Shown here: piece by piece, positions 24,699 to 32,247 of the stretch | Layout of the letters: each line of letters opens with the position of its first letter | How positions within the stretch are numbered: position 1 is the stretch's first letter | Source of the DNA: JAHWKI01 sp035513575 | Lineage (GTDB): Bacteria; Gemmatimonadota; Gemmatimonadetes; Longimicrobiales; RSA9 | Length of the DNA stretch: 64,000 nt | Direction: 5' to 3' | Assembly (NCBI GenBank): GCA_035513575.1 | Contig: DATKBW010000099.1 | Location: 23,834 to 87,833 of the forward strand | The notes under the pieces: generated by a model | What the model saw: only the letters and a program-made list of their open reading frames with translations | Database searches by the model: none | What the model was told of the DNA's origin: nothing | Position numbers and translations under genes: made by a program

Positions 24699-26317
24699 TG
24701 GCGATCAAGGGGAGCCTGAAGGAGGCGGGGCTGTCGGACGTCTGCCAGCTCCTCGCCATGGGGCAGAAGACCGGCTGCCTCTCGGTCACGGACCGGTCCC
24801 GCTTCGGCCAGATCTTCTTCGACCGCGGCCGCATCACGTCCGCCACCATCGTGAACCGCCGGGACAGGCTGGGAGACATCCTCGTCCGGGATGGCCACCT
24901 GGATCACGAAACGCTCGCCCGGGCGGTGGGCGCCCAGGCTCGCGAGCCGGACCGGCGGCTGGGGGAGCTGCTCCTCGAGCAGGGCGCCATCGACGCGGAG
25001 ACCCTCACCGCATGCATCCAGCGCCAGATCGAGGAGGCCGTCTACTACCTGTTCACGTGGAAGCGGGGAAGCTTCTACTTCGAGGTGGGAAAGACGCCTG
25101 GCGCCGGCGAGGTGCTCATCTCGGTCAACCCGCAGTCGCTCCTCCTCGAGGGTGCCAGGCGGGTGGACGAATGGGGGATCATCCAGGAGAAGATCCCGTC
25201 GCTCGACCTCATCCACGGCGTGGACGCGGAGCGCCTGGGCTCTGCCGGGGTCTACCTGACCCCGGAGCAGGAGGCGGTCGCGGGGCTGCTCGACGGGAAG
25301 CGCACCGTCCAGGACGTCAGCGAGGTGTCCGGGCTCGGCGAGTTCGAGACGGGAAAGGCGCTTTTCGGGCTGCTCCAGGCGGGGTTCGCCTTCCGGGTCG
25401 GACGGCGGGAGTCGGCCGCCGCGGCCCAGCCCGGGGATCTGGAGGAGGCGCGCAACCTCGGCGTCGCCTTCTACCGCACCGCCATGCTGGAGGACGCCGA
25501 CCGCGAGTTCCGCCGGGCCCTCCAGTCGGACCCGCACGATGGCGTCGCGCGTCATTATCTCGCCCTGATCTCGCTCCGGACGGGCCAGCTGGCCGAGGCT
25601 GTGCGCCGGCTCGTGGCCCTCCTGGAGACCGGCGGACCGCGGGTGGGCGCGTACCTCAACCTCGCCTATGCCCTCCGCCGCCAGCGGCGGTTCGCCGATG
25701 CGCTCCGGGTCCTCGGCGAGGCGCGAAAGATCGGCGGGCAGACGGCCGTGATCCGGCTCGCCGAGGGGGCCACCCTGCTGTTCTCCGGCGATGTGAGCGC
25801 CGCCGATGAGGCGCTGCGGGAGTACCGGCGGACGCTTCCGCCCGACGAGGTGCCGCCGCCATCCTACTACTACTGCGCCGCGCTGTGCGCCGCCGTCGAG
25901 GGGCGGACCGACGACGCCGGCGAGATCCTGGAAGAGGGGATCGGCGCCCACTCGGCCTCCGCGCCCCTGCTCCTTCTCTGCGGCAACGTGGCGGAGCGGC
26001 GCGCGGACATGACGGAGGCCGAGCGGTGCTACCAGCACGCGGCGGAGGAGGACCCGACGCTCCCCCAGCCGCACAAGAACCTGGGCGACCTGGCCTTCCG
26101 TCGCGGGATCCACACCGAGGCGCTGGACTATTACCGCAGGGCCGCCGAGGCGCGGCCGGACCTGGGAGACGATGTGTACGCTCGCATGGGCGACATCCAC
26201 TACCGCCGAAACGATCGGGAAGAGGCGATCCGCTGCTGGCGGCGCGCCCTGGAGCTCAATCCCGGCAACGAGGCCGCCCGGAACCAGCTGGAGGTGCTGG
26301 CCCGTGCTGGCGCCTGA
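24698..26317 (+). CDS. DUF4388 and TPR protein, second copy
   Basis: This 539-residue protein is a paralogue of the gene at 19535. The N terminus (about 1-145) is a DUF4388-type domain opening with AIKGSLKEAGLSDVCQLLAM, with GQIFFDRGRITSA and YYLFTWKRGSFYFEVG later in it. A central segment (about 185-240) has a winged-helix-like repeat (LTPEQEAVAGLLDGKRTVQDV), and a long TPR array fills about 245-535. The ATG shares one base with the preceding stop (TGATG). The copies differ mainly in TPR length, six or more repeats here versus two or three. The pair may read out, or scaffold, the GTPase and DnaA-like protein. Confidence 0.82.
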   Translation: MAIKGSLKEAGLSDVCQLLAMGQKTGCLSVTDRSRFGQIFFDRGRITSATIVNRRDRLGDILVRDGHLDHETLARAVGAQAREPDRRLGELLLEQGAIDAETLTACIQRQIEEAVYYLFTWKRGSFYFEVGKTPGAGEVLISVNPQSLLLEGARRVDEWGIIQEKIPSLDLIHGVDAERLGSAGVYLTPEQEAVAGLLDGKRTVQDVSEVSGLGEFETGKALFGLLQAGFAFRVGRRESAAAAQPGDLEEARNLGVAFYRTAMLEDADREFRRALQSDPHDGVARHYLALISLRTGQLAEAVRRLVALLETGGPRVGAYLNLAYALRRQRRFADALRVLGEARKIGGQTAVIRLAEGATLLFSGDVSAADEALREYRRTLPPDEVPPPSYYYCAALCAAVEGRTDDAGEILEEGIGAHSASAPLLLLCGNVAERRADMTEAERCYQHAAEEDPTLPQPHKNLGDLAFRRGIHTEALDYYRRAAEARPDLGDDVYARMGDIHYRRNDREEAIRCWRRALELNPGNEAARNQLEVLARAGA

Positions 26318-26465
26318 TCGCCCGCCGGTCCTGGTATGGCGCCCTGGCGAGGCGCTGCCGGCGGCCGAGGTGGACGCGGTCGTCGAGGTGGCCGCCCGGC
26401 CAACCCGCGCGGACGACCGGCCGGCCGCGCTCCTGGCCCTCGACGCGCTCCGCAGCCCCGCATGA
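26304..26465 (+). CDS. Tiny coupled ORF, 53 residues, unknown
   Basis: A GTG at 26304 opens a 53-residue frame that overlaps the preceding gene by 14 bases and ends as ATGA with the metallopeptidase start. Overlap on both sides fills exactly the gap that would otherwise interrupt the operon, and it is preceded by GGAGG at 26290-26294. The protein is Ala/Pro-rich (PPVLVWRPGEALPAAEVDAV), acidic and without membrane segment or recognisable domain. It could be a real small subunit or only a device coupling translation of the two neighbours. Confidence is limited by the short length. Confidence 0.5.
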   Translation: MLAPDRPPVLVWRPGEALPAAEVDAVVEVAARPTRADDRPAALLALDALRSPA

Positions 26466-27382
26466 TCTCCGCTGCGGCGCCGGCCCTCGCCCTGGCGCTC
26501 GCGCTCCAGGGGGTCGTCACCGCGGGCCCCGTGCGGATCCACTTCTGGCCGCCGCAGGAGGCGCTCGCGATTCGCACGGCCGAACGCCTCGAGGGGACCC
26601 TCGAGTTCCCCGGGCTCCCGTCCGGAGCCCTCGGGCCCGACGGGGTGGATGTCTGGCTCGCGCCGACCCCGGCGCACTGGGACTCGCTCACCGGCGGGGC
26701 CGTGCCGGAGTGGGGCGCCGGCGTGGCCGATCCGGAGCAGGGCCTCATCGTGCTCCCCACGTACGACTGGGCCCGGACACCGCCGCACGCCCTGCAGACC
26801 ACACTGCGCCACGAGCTCGCCCACGTGGCCCTGCAGCGCTGGCTCGGGCCCGCCCGGATGCCACGCTGGTTCACCGAAGGGTATGCCCAGTGGACGGCGG
26901 GGGAGTGGACCTTCGAATCCGCCTGGCGCCTCCGGCTCGCGCTCTTCAGCGACCGCACGCCGCCGCTGGACTCCCTCACCCTGGACTGGCCCGCGGCGGA
27001 GGCGGACGCCCGGGTCGCCTACCTGCTGTCTGCCAGCGCCGTCGCGTACCTGGTCGATCGCAGCGGGGAGCGCGGGCTGACGGTCCTGCTCCGCCGCTGG
27101 CGCGAGACCACCGATTTCGACCGCGCCTTCCGCGCCACCTACGGGCTGACCATGGGGCAGTTCGAGGAGGACTGGCGTGCGTGGGTGAAGAAGCGCTTCG
27201 GGTGGACCGTCCTCCTGGGCCAGTCCGCCGTGTTCTGGGGGATCGTCGCCGTGCTCCTCGTCGTCCTTTTCGCCATACGGCGCCGCCGGGACCGCGACCG
27301 GATGGCGCGCCTCCGCGCCACGGAGCCGCCGGACGACCCCGCCTACTGGGAGCCCCCCTTCGACGAGGAGCCGAACGGTTGA
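26462..27382 (+). CDS. Membrane-anchored gluzincin metallopeptidase (peptidase MA-like)
   Basis: The 306-residue protein has an N-terminal hydrophobic stretch that serves as a signal peptide (residues 1-21), a zinc motif HELAH at 117-121, and the third ligand Glu at 139 in WFTEGYAQW, the arrangement of the peptidase MA-like gluzincins. A membrane helix at about 247-270 is followed by a basic cytosolic stretch and an acidic tail, so the catalytic domain should be periplasmic. Substrate unknown. The start overlaps the tiny ORF as ATGA. It may release or process an envelope protein for the cluster, but this link rests on gene order only. Confidence 0.8.
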   Translation: MISAAAPALALALALQGVVTAGPVRIHFWPPQEALAIRTAERLEGTLEFPGLPSGALGPDGVDVWLAPTPAHWDSLTGGAVPEWGAGVADPEQGLIVLPTYDWARTPPHALQTTLRHELAHVALQRWLGPARMPRWFTEGYAQWTAGEWTFESAWRLRLALFSDRTPPLDSLTLDWPAAEADARVAYLLSASAVAYLVDRSGERGLTVLLRRWRETTDFDRAFRATYGLTMGQFEEDWRAWVKKRFGWTVLLGQSAVFWGIVAVLLVVLFAIRRRRDRDRMARLRATEPPDDPAYWEPPFDEEPNG

Positions 27383-27414
27383 CCGCTACCGGTCCAACCG
27401 CCCATCTTCCCGGC

Positions 27415-27615
27415 ATGGCCAGAACGACAGGAACCGCGCCTGACCACCGGCCGCCGTCGCTGCGGTGGTCCCCCGTCAACTACGCCTTCCTGGGGGCCGG
27501 CCTCCTGACGCTCGCGCTGGGATTCGTCCTCCTGGCGCGGGGATCGACGGTCGCCGCCCCTCTCCTCCTCGCCCTCGGGTATGTCGTTCTGATCCCCGTC
27601 GGCATCATCCGCTAA
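27415..27615 (+). CDS. Small two-helix membrane protein, possibly DUF3098-like
   Basis: From the ATG at 27415 the product has 66 residues with two hydrophobic segments (NYAFLGAGLLTLALGFVLLA and AAPLLLALGYVVLIPVGI) joined by a short turn. The pattern recalls the DUF3098 small membrane proteins of Bacteroidota, but this is a resemblance, not a firm match. A TTG at 27379 overlapping the preceding stop as TTGA would add 12 residues and fit the overlap habit of the cluster. Function unknown; it closes the run of same-strand genes that starts at 16939. Confidence 0.65.
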   Translation: MARTTGTAPDHRPPSLRWSPVNYAFLGAGLLTLALGFVLLARGSTVAAPLLLALGYVVLIPVGIIR

Positions 27616-27737
27616 ACGCACCCTACATTCTTCCGCCCGCCGCCACGTGGGCGCAACAATCCAGGGGAGTCGCGCGTCCTAACCAGTGATCCGTTCGCGG
27701 AGAGGACGGCTGCCGGGTACCGACACACGAGAGAGCG

Positions 27738-28202
27738 ATGAAGCATCTTGCCCCCGTCCTGCTGGGATTCCTCGCCGCCGCTCCCGCCTCGGCCCAGGTC
27801 GTCCCCATTCCCAGGTCCGATTTCGAGGAGGCCGCGGCCCAGTACCGGAGCTATGCCCTGGCGGAGTTCAACGCGGTGGTCGCGCAGTGGGTCGGCGCCA
27901 TCAATGCCGGCAGCCCCGATCGGGCGGCCCGGCTCTACACCGGTGACGCCTACCTCGACCTCGGCCAGCCCGCCCGCGGCCGGGAGGCGGTGGAGCACCT
28001 GCTCGAGAGCTGGGGAGGCGACATCCGGCACATCGAGGTGGGCCTGTCCGATTTCGACGCCAGCGGGAACATGTCCTATGGCACGCTGCACATCCGGGTG
28101 TCGCCGTTGGATGGGAGGCCGCGCTCCGGCGTGCTCCTCCTCGTCATGCGGAAGGAGGGTCGGACCTGGCGGATCCGGGCGCAGACCCTGACGCTCGACT
28201 AG
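27738..28202 (+). CDS. Secreted NTF2-like (SnoaL/DUF4440-type) protein
   Basis: The 154-residue protein has a clear signal peptide (about 1-20, ending ASA) followed by an NTF2-like cone fold: a helix containing FNAVVAQWVGAINAGSPDRAARLY, then DAYLDLGQPARGREAVEHLLESW and curved strands such as MSYGTLHIRVSP and WRIRAQTLTL. Such proteins are ligand-binding or enzymatic folds that cannot be assigned a substrate from sequence. GAGAGAG lies a few bases before the ATG. It stands alone between the small membrane protein and the tRNA, with 122 bases upstream in which I see no convincing promoter. Confidence 0.75.
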   Translation: MKHLAPVLLGFLAAAPASAQVVPIPRSDFEEAAAQYRSYALAEFNAVVAQWVGAINAGSPDRAARLYTGDAYLDLGQPARGREAVEHLLESWGGDIRHIEVGLSDFDASGNMSYGTLHIRVSPLDGRPRSGVLLLVMRKEGRTWRIRAQTLTLD

Positions 28203-28248
28203 CGGTGGTCGCGCCGGTCGGGTCGTTGTAGCTTTCTCGGCCGCGTCA

Positions 28249-28323
28249 GGGCGCTTAGCTCAGCTGGTTCAGAGCGTCTGGTTTACACCCAGAAGGCCGG
28301 GGGTTCGAATCCCTCAGCGCCCA
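28249..28323 (+). tRNA. tRNA-Val, anticodon UAC
   Basis: The 75-base sequence folds into a standard cloverleaf. The acceptor stem GGGCGCT pairs with AGCGCCC (28316-28322) and the discriminator is A. The anticodon stem is TCTGG/CCAGA (28277-28281 and 28289-28293) with loop TTTACAC; the anticodon is TAC at 28284-28286, reading GUA and probably other valine codons. The T arm GGGGG-TTCGAAT-CCCTC is present. The 3' CCA is not encoded. Confidence 0.97.
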
Positions 28324-28346
28324 TCTTGCGAACGGCTCCGCGACCA

Positions 28347-28362
28347 GCCCCGCGACCGGGGC
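28347..28362 (+). terminator. Short GC hairpin after tRNA-Val
   Basis: GCCCCG and CGGGGC form a 6-bp stem around CGAC, 23 bases after the tRNA. No T-run follows, so terminator function is only possible. Confidence 0.3.
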
Positions 28363-28371
28363 GGCACGAAA

Positions 28372-28398
28372 TTGGTCCGTGGCGGGTAGCAGGACCAA
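28372..28398 (+). promoter_or_regulatory. Inverted repeat upstream of the L,D-transpeptidase gene
   Basis: TTGGTCC (28372-28378) and GGACCAA (28392-28398) are perfect 7-base inverted repeats with a 13-base spacer, ending 29 bases before the ATG at 28428. It could be a repressor operator or a leader hairpin. I see no clear -10/-35 pair in this gap. Confidence 0.35.
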
Positions 28399-28427
28399 AC
28401 CGGCGATTCCCCTGACGACGACTCGCT

Positions 28428-29228
28428 ATGCCCAGAGCCCTGTTCCCGGCCCTCGCCGTCCTGTTCACCGTGGGCGCGTGCGCCCCCGTCAGCACTGCCT
28501 TCGAGCACGTCCGCGGCGTGCCTTCGCCCGAGCGCGGGAATGAGGCTCCGGCCGAGGTGCCGCCGCCGATCAACGTGCCGCCGGGGGCGCGGGGCGACCT
28601 GGCTGCGTGGAAGGAGGGGCTGTCCGCGGAGGGGCGCCGCATCCTGGTGTCGCGCGAAATCAAGCAGCTCTGGCTGATGGACGGGGACAGCGTCGTGAAG
28701 ACCGCGCCCGTCGCGATCGGCCGGGATACGATCTTCAGGTACGGAGGCCGGGCGTACGACTTCAGCACGCCGACGGGGAAACGGACGGTGCTGGACAAGG
28801 AGGAGAGGCCGCTCTGGATCCCGCCGGACTGGCACTATTTCGAGAAGGCGGTAGAGCAGGAGCTGGAGCCGGTGCACCTCTCGAACGGCGACCGGGTGGT
28901 GTTGTCGGACAGCACCGCCATCGAGGTGCGCAAGGGCGAGGTGGGGCGGGTGAACCGGTTCGGCAGCTGGTGGGCCTTCACGCCGGGGAGCCTGATCGTG
29001 TTCGACGGGAAGATCTTCATTCCGCCGCTCAACTCGCCGCAGCGGCGGATCCCGAAGATCCTCGGCACGCACCGGCTGATCCTGGGCGACGGGTACCTGA
29101 TCCACGGCACCCCGGAGGAGGACTCGATCGGCCAGGAGGCGAGCCACGGGTGCATCCGGATGCTGAATCGCGACGTGGCCGAGCTGTACGCGCTGGTGCC
29201 CAAGGGGACAGCGGTCTTCGTCTATTGA
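28428..29228 (+). CDS. L,D-transpeptidase (YkuD) lipoprotein
   Basis: The 266-residue protein starts with a lipoprotein signal whose lipobox is VGAC (Cys18), so it should be anchored by LspA processing. The YkuD catalytic domain (about 70-266) ends with IHGTPEEDSIG and SHGCIRM; the catalytic cysteine is C242 with H240 beside it. YkuD enzymes form 3-3 crosslinks in peptidoglycan or attach proteins to it. The HG..SHGC motif is complete. It lies between tRNA-Val and msrPQ and is probably a single-gene unit. Confidence 0.92.
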   Translation: MPRALFPALAVLFTVGACAPVSTAFEHVRGVPSPERGNEAPAEVPPPINVPPGARGDLAAWKEGLSAEGRRILVSREIKQLWLMDGDSVVKTAPVAIGRDTIFRYGGRAYDFSTPTGKRTVLDKEERPLWIPPDWHYFEKAVEQELEPVHLSNGDRVVLSDSTAIEVRKGEVGRVNRFGSWWAFTPGSLIVFDGKIFIPPLNSPQRRIPKILGTHRLILGDGYLIHGTPEEDSIGQEASHGCIRMLNRDVAELYALVPKGTAVFVY

Positions 29229-29331
29229 GGCGGCCGTCGGCCAGGGGCCGCCCTGTCTGCCCTATCTGCCCCGGCGCAGCCCGGGCCCTATCTGCGCGGC
29301 GCAGCCCCGCGCCAGTCGAAGGACGGAGCGC

Positions 29332-30255
29332 ATGCTGATCGGAAAACCGGACGAGATCCCCTCCTCCGAGATCACCCCGGAGGACCTCTATCTGCGGCGG
29401 CGGGAGTTCATCGGGACCGGCGCGAAGGCGCTGACTGCCGCAGCGCTGGCGCCGGGTGCGCTCCTGGCCGCGTGTGACCGCGCGACCGGGAGTCCGGTCC
29501 AGGAGGAGCCCACGCCGTACGAGCTGGTGACGACGTACAACAACTTCTACGAGTTCGGCACGGGGAAGGAGGACCCATCCCGCAACGCCCACCTGTTCGA
29601 GCCGACGCCCTGGACCGTGAAGATCGACGGGCTGGTCCGGAAGCCCGCGGACCACGCGCTGGAGGACTTCCTGAAGCCCCATGCCGTCGAGGACCGCGTG
29701 TACCGGCTCCGCTGCGTCGAGGCCTGGTCGATGGTGATCCCGTGGCGGGGGGTGCCGCTCGCGGACGTGCTGAAGCGGGCGGAGCCGGAGCCATCGGCGC
29801 GGTTCGTCGAGTTCACCACCGTTCACCGGCCCTCCCAGATGCCGGGGCAGCGCCGGCCGATCCTCGACTGGCCGTATGTCGAGGGGCTCAGGCTCGACGA
29901 GGCCACGCACCCGCTGACGCTGCTGGCTACCGGGCTGTACGGGAAGGATCTCCCGAACCAGAACGGGGCGCCGCTCCGCCTGGTGGTGCCGTGGAAGTAC
30001 GGCTTCAAGAGCATCAAGTCCATTGTGCGGATCCGTCTGACGGACCGGATGCCGGTGAACACCTGGCAGGAGATGCAGCCTGGCGAGTACGGCTTCTTCG
30101 CCAATGTGAACCCGGAGGTGGACCACCCCCGCTGGAGCCAGGCACGGGAGCGGCGGATCGGAGAGCTGCGGCGGCGCCCCACGCTGATGTTCAACGGGTA
30201 CGCGGATCAGGTCGCCCACCTCTACCGGGGCATGGACCTGCGCCGCTGGTTCTGA
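29332..30255 (+). CDS. msrP: MsrP, molybdopterin methionine-sulfoxide reductase catalytic subunit
   Basis: MsrP repairs oxidised methionines of periplasmic proteins using electrons from the quinone pool via MsrQ. The 307-residue precursor carries a Tat signal (RRREFIGTG at about 23-31) followed by a hydrophobic stretch. The molybdenum-binding Cys is C128 in LRCVEAWSMVIPW; the SUOX-fold segments GKDLPNQNGAPLRLVVPWKYGFKSIKSI-type are visible near residues 202-230. An upstream gap of 103 bases lacks an obvious promoter. msrQ follows after 19 bases. Confidence 0.95.
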   Translation: MLIGKPDEIPSSEITPEDLYLRRREFIGTGAKALTAAALAPGALLAACDRATGSPVQEEPTPYELVTTYNNFYEFGTGKEDPSRNAHLFEPTPWTVKIDGLVRKPADHALEDFLKPHAVEDRVYRLRCVEAWSMVIPWRGVPLADVLKRAEPEPSARFVEFTTVHRPSQMPGQRRPILDWPYVEGLRLDEATHPLTLLATGLYGKDLPNQNGAPLRLVVPWKYGFKSIKSIVRIRLTDRMPVNTWQEMQPGEYGFFANVNPEVDHPRWSQARERRIGELRRRPTLMFNGYADQVAHLYRGMDLRRWF

Positions 30256-30274
30256 GGGCGCCCCGACCCGTTCC

Positions 30275-30913
30275 GTGGAGCCCCGGCGTCGCATCCTGCT
30301 CCTGAAGGCGGCCGTCTGGCTGCTGGGTCTCTACCCGCTCGGGCGCGTCGCATGGTGGCTGCGGGACGGCCTCCTCGGCCTCGGCGCGAATCCCATCGAG
30401 CGGGTCCTCCACCATACCGGCTGGTGGGCGCTGACCCTCCTGCTGGTCACGCTCGCGGTCACGCCGTTGCGGCGCATCACCGGCCGCAACGAGCTGGTGA
30501 AGCTCCGGCGGCCGCTGGGCCTGTTCGCCTTCTTCTACGCCACCCTTCACCTCGCCATCTATCTCGGGCTCGACCAGGTCTTCGGGTGGAGCTACATCCT
30601 GGAGGACATCGCCGAGCGGCCGTTCATCACCGTGGGGTTCCTCGGCTGGGTGCTCCTGCTCCCCCTGGCCCTCACGTCGACGCGCGGCTGGATCCGCCGC
30701 CTCGGGCGCCGCTGGACCATCCTCCACCGCGCGGCCTACATCGCCACGGCCTGCGGCGTGATCCACTTCTACTGGCGGGTGAAGGCCGACACCCGGGTGC
30801 CCCTCCTGTTCGCCGCCGTGCTCGTGGCGCTCCTGCTCCTGCGCATGCGCTGGACGCGCCGGACCGGAACGAGAGCGCCCCGTCGGGCTGTGCCGATCGG
30901 GGCGCGTGAATGA
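30275..30913 (+). CDS. msrQ: MsrQ, heme-binding membrane subunit of the MsrPQ system
   Basis: A 212-residue ferric-reductase-like membrane protein that passes electrons from quinol to MsrP. Six hydrophobic segments are recognisable, including WWALTLLLVTLAVTPL, LGLFAFFYATLHLAIYL and AAYIATACGVIHFYWRV; the histidines in the last two (and H of ILHRAAY) are the likely heme ligands. The start is a GTG at 30275 without a strong ribosome-binding site, 19 bases after msrP. Its 3' end contains a long hairpin that overlaps the stop codon. Confidence 0.93.
   Translation: MEPRRRILLLKAAVWLLGLYPLGRVAWWLRDGLLGLGANPIERVLHHTGWWALTLLLVTLAVTPLRRITGRNELVKLRRPLGLFAFFYATLHLAIYLGLDQVFGWSYILEDIAERPFITVGFLGWVLLLPLALTSTRGWIRRLGRRWTILHRAAYIATACGVIHFYWRVKADTRVPLLFAAVLVALLLLRMRWTRRTGTRAPRRAVPIGARE
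30875..30905 (+). terminator. Hairpin overlapping the end of msrQ
   Basis: GCGCCCCG (30875-30882) pairs with CGGGGCGC (30898-30905), and TCGG (30883-30886) with CCGA (30893-30896), giving 12 bp with a one-base bulge and a 6-base loop. It lies within the last codons of msrQ and has no T-run, so it is a possible terminator or 3' stabiliser. Confidence 0.4.
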
Positions 30914-30941
30914 GGGGCGGGCCGCGCCCGCCGGGTGCGTG

Positions 30942-31073
30942 CTAGTGGAGAGCCGAGAGGACCGGCAGCATCAGCACGACTACGGTGGCCACGCAGGCGA
31001 CCAGGGCAGCGCTGGCCTCGGCTACGATCCGGATGATTTCGTTCCTGTTCATGATCCGCTCTATTCCTCGCAT
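30942..31073 (-). CDS. Candidate small single-helix membrane protein
   Basis: On the minus strand an ATG at 31073 opens a 43-residue frame with GAGAG about 6 bases upstream; a second ATG at 31052 would give 36 residues. The product has a charged N terminus (MRGIERIMNRNEIIRIV) and one hydrophobic helix (AALVACVATVVVLMLPVL), then stops after LSALH. This is the clearest coding signal in the 367-base gap between msrQ and the gene at 31281. No family was recognised. It is too short for certainty; it could be a chance frame, though in GC-rich DNA a compact charged-then-hydrophobic layout is uncommon by chance. Confidence 0.35.
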   Translation of the reverse strand: MRGIERIMNRNEIIRIVAEASAALVACVATVVVLMLPVLSALH

Positions 31074-31218
31074 GGTGTCTCTCGGCAGGGCGTCGGGTTC
31101 CTCGTTCGTCGCACCCTACGGCGCGGGCCGGGCTGCGGTTTCACGATCACCCCGTTGGATACCGCCACCCACCGGAGGGTTGCAGTCCGTTGAAACCGGG
31201 AGCCCGGGGCCGTCCGTA

Positions 31219-31260
31219 GGGTGTGGCACGGACCCCTGAGGGTGTTGCACGGACCCCTGA
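31219..31260. repeat. Two tandem 21-bp repeats
   Basis: Units 31219-31239 and 31240-31260 differ at one position (GGGTGTGGCAC versus GGGTGTTGCAC, both ending GGACCCCTGA). They lie 20 bases before the ATG at 31281. They could be an operator, part of a dispersed repeat family or a remnant; nothing else in the 30914-31280 gap explains them. Confidence 0.7.
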
Positions 31261-31280
31261 CTCGATGAAGCGAGACGACC

Positions 31281-31559
31281 ATGGCCGAATTCATCCCGAT
31301 CTTCCTTTTCATGTGCATCGCGGGGGTGCTGATCCTGCGACCCATCACGAAGAAGCTGGGCCTCCTGGTGGAGGCGGTCGCCAGGGAGCGCATGGCCGGG
31401 GTGTCCGCCCGGCCCGCACAGGCGCTGGGTGACGCGCAGATCGACCGGATCACCACGGCGCTGGACCGCCTCAACTCGCGGATCGATCTCGTGGATGACC
31501 GGATCGCGTTCGTCGAGCGGCTGGTGGAGTCACGGCCGCGGCAGCGACTCACCGGCTGA
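31281..31559 (+). CDS. Small membrane protein with C-terminal coiled coil
   Basis: The 92-residue protein has one N-terminal membrane helix (about 3-20, FIPIFLFMCIAGVLIL) followed by a short basic segment and a helix with heptad-like spacing (about 50-84, DAQIDRITTALDRLNSRIDLVDDRIAFVERLV). It probably anchors a coiled coil to the cytosolic face of the membrane. I do not recognise a named family. The SRAP gene begins 7 bases after its stop, so the two share a transcript. The tandem 21-bp repeats are immediately upstream. Confidence 0.65.
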   Translation: MAEFIPIFLFMCIAGVLILRPITKKLGLLVEAVARERMAGVSARPAQALGDAQIDRITTALDRLNSRIDLVDDRIAFVERLVESRPRQRLTG

Positions 31560-31566
31560 GCGGAGC

Positions 31567-32247
31567 ATGTGCGGGCGGTTCTCCCTGGGGGTCGACACCG
31601 ATGCGCTGGTGGCGGAGTTCGGGACGGGCGCCGCGGCCGAGCACACGCCACGCTTCAATATCGCCCCCACACAGCCCGTGGCCGCCGTGGTTCGCGGGCG
31701 GGACGGACTCCGCTTCGGCTCGTTGCGCTGGGGCCTCGTGCCCGCCGGACCGGCTCCGCTTCCCCGCGCGCCCCTGATCAACGCCCGGGCGGAGACCGTG
31801 GCCCGCCTCCCCTCCTTTGCCGCTTCCTTCCACCGTCGGCGCTGCTGGGTGCTGGCGGACGGCTTCTATGAGTGGCGCAGGGAGCCGGATGGCTCGCGGA
31901 CACCGTTCCACATCCGCCTCGCCGATGGACGCCCCTTCGCGTTTGCCGGCATCTGGGACCGCACGGAAGGCCCGGCGGGGGCGCTCCCGTCGTGCGCGAT
32001 CCTGACCACGCGAGCGGCGCCCGCTCTCGCCGGCATTCACGACCGGATGCCCGTCATCCTGCCCGCGCCCGAGCGGGACCGCTGGATCGATCCGACCGCC
32101 AGTCCCGGCGATCTGGAGCCTCTGCTCCGCCCTTACGACGGTCCCCTCGCCCTGACGCGCGTGTCCACGCGCGTCAATTCCGTAGCCCATGATGACCCCT
32201 CCTGTCTCGAGCCCTTTCACGCACCCCCGGAAACATCCCGGTCCTGA
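31567..32247 (+). CDS. yedK: SRAP/YedK abasic-site DNA-protein crosslink protein
   Basis: SRAP proteins (HMCES in humans) use the N-terminal cysteine to bond covalently to abasic sites in single-stranded DNA, protecting them. The 226-residue protein starts MCGRF with Cys2 exposed after Met removal. N31 in RFNIAPTQ, the ADGFYEW segment with its catalytic Glu, and the histidine of GIHDRMP are all present. The ATG at 31567 has GGAG 4 bases upstream; the longer frame that starts in the preceding gene would bury Cys2 and is rejected. A DNA-damage role is known for the family; regulation here is not visible. Confidence 0.93.
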   Translation: MCGRFSLGVDTDALVAEFGTGAAAEHTPRFNIAPTQPVAAVVRGRDGLRFGSLRWGLVPAGPAPLPRAPLINARAETVARLPSFAASFHRRRCWVLADGFYEWRREPDGSRTPFHIRLADGRPFAFAGIWDRTEGPAGALPSCAILTTRAAPALAGIHDRMPVILPAPERDRWIDPTASPGDLEPLLRPYDGPLALTRVSTRVNSVAHDDPSCLEPFHAPPETSRS

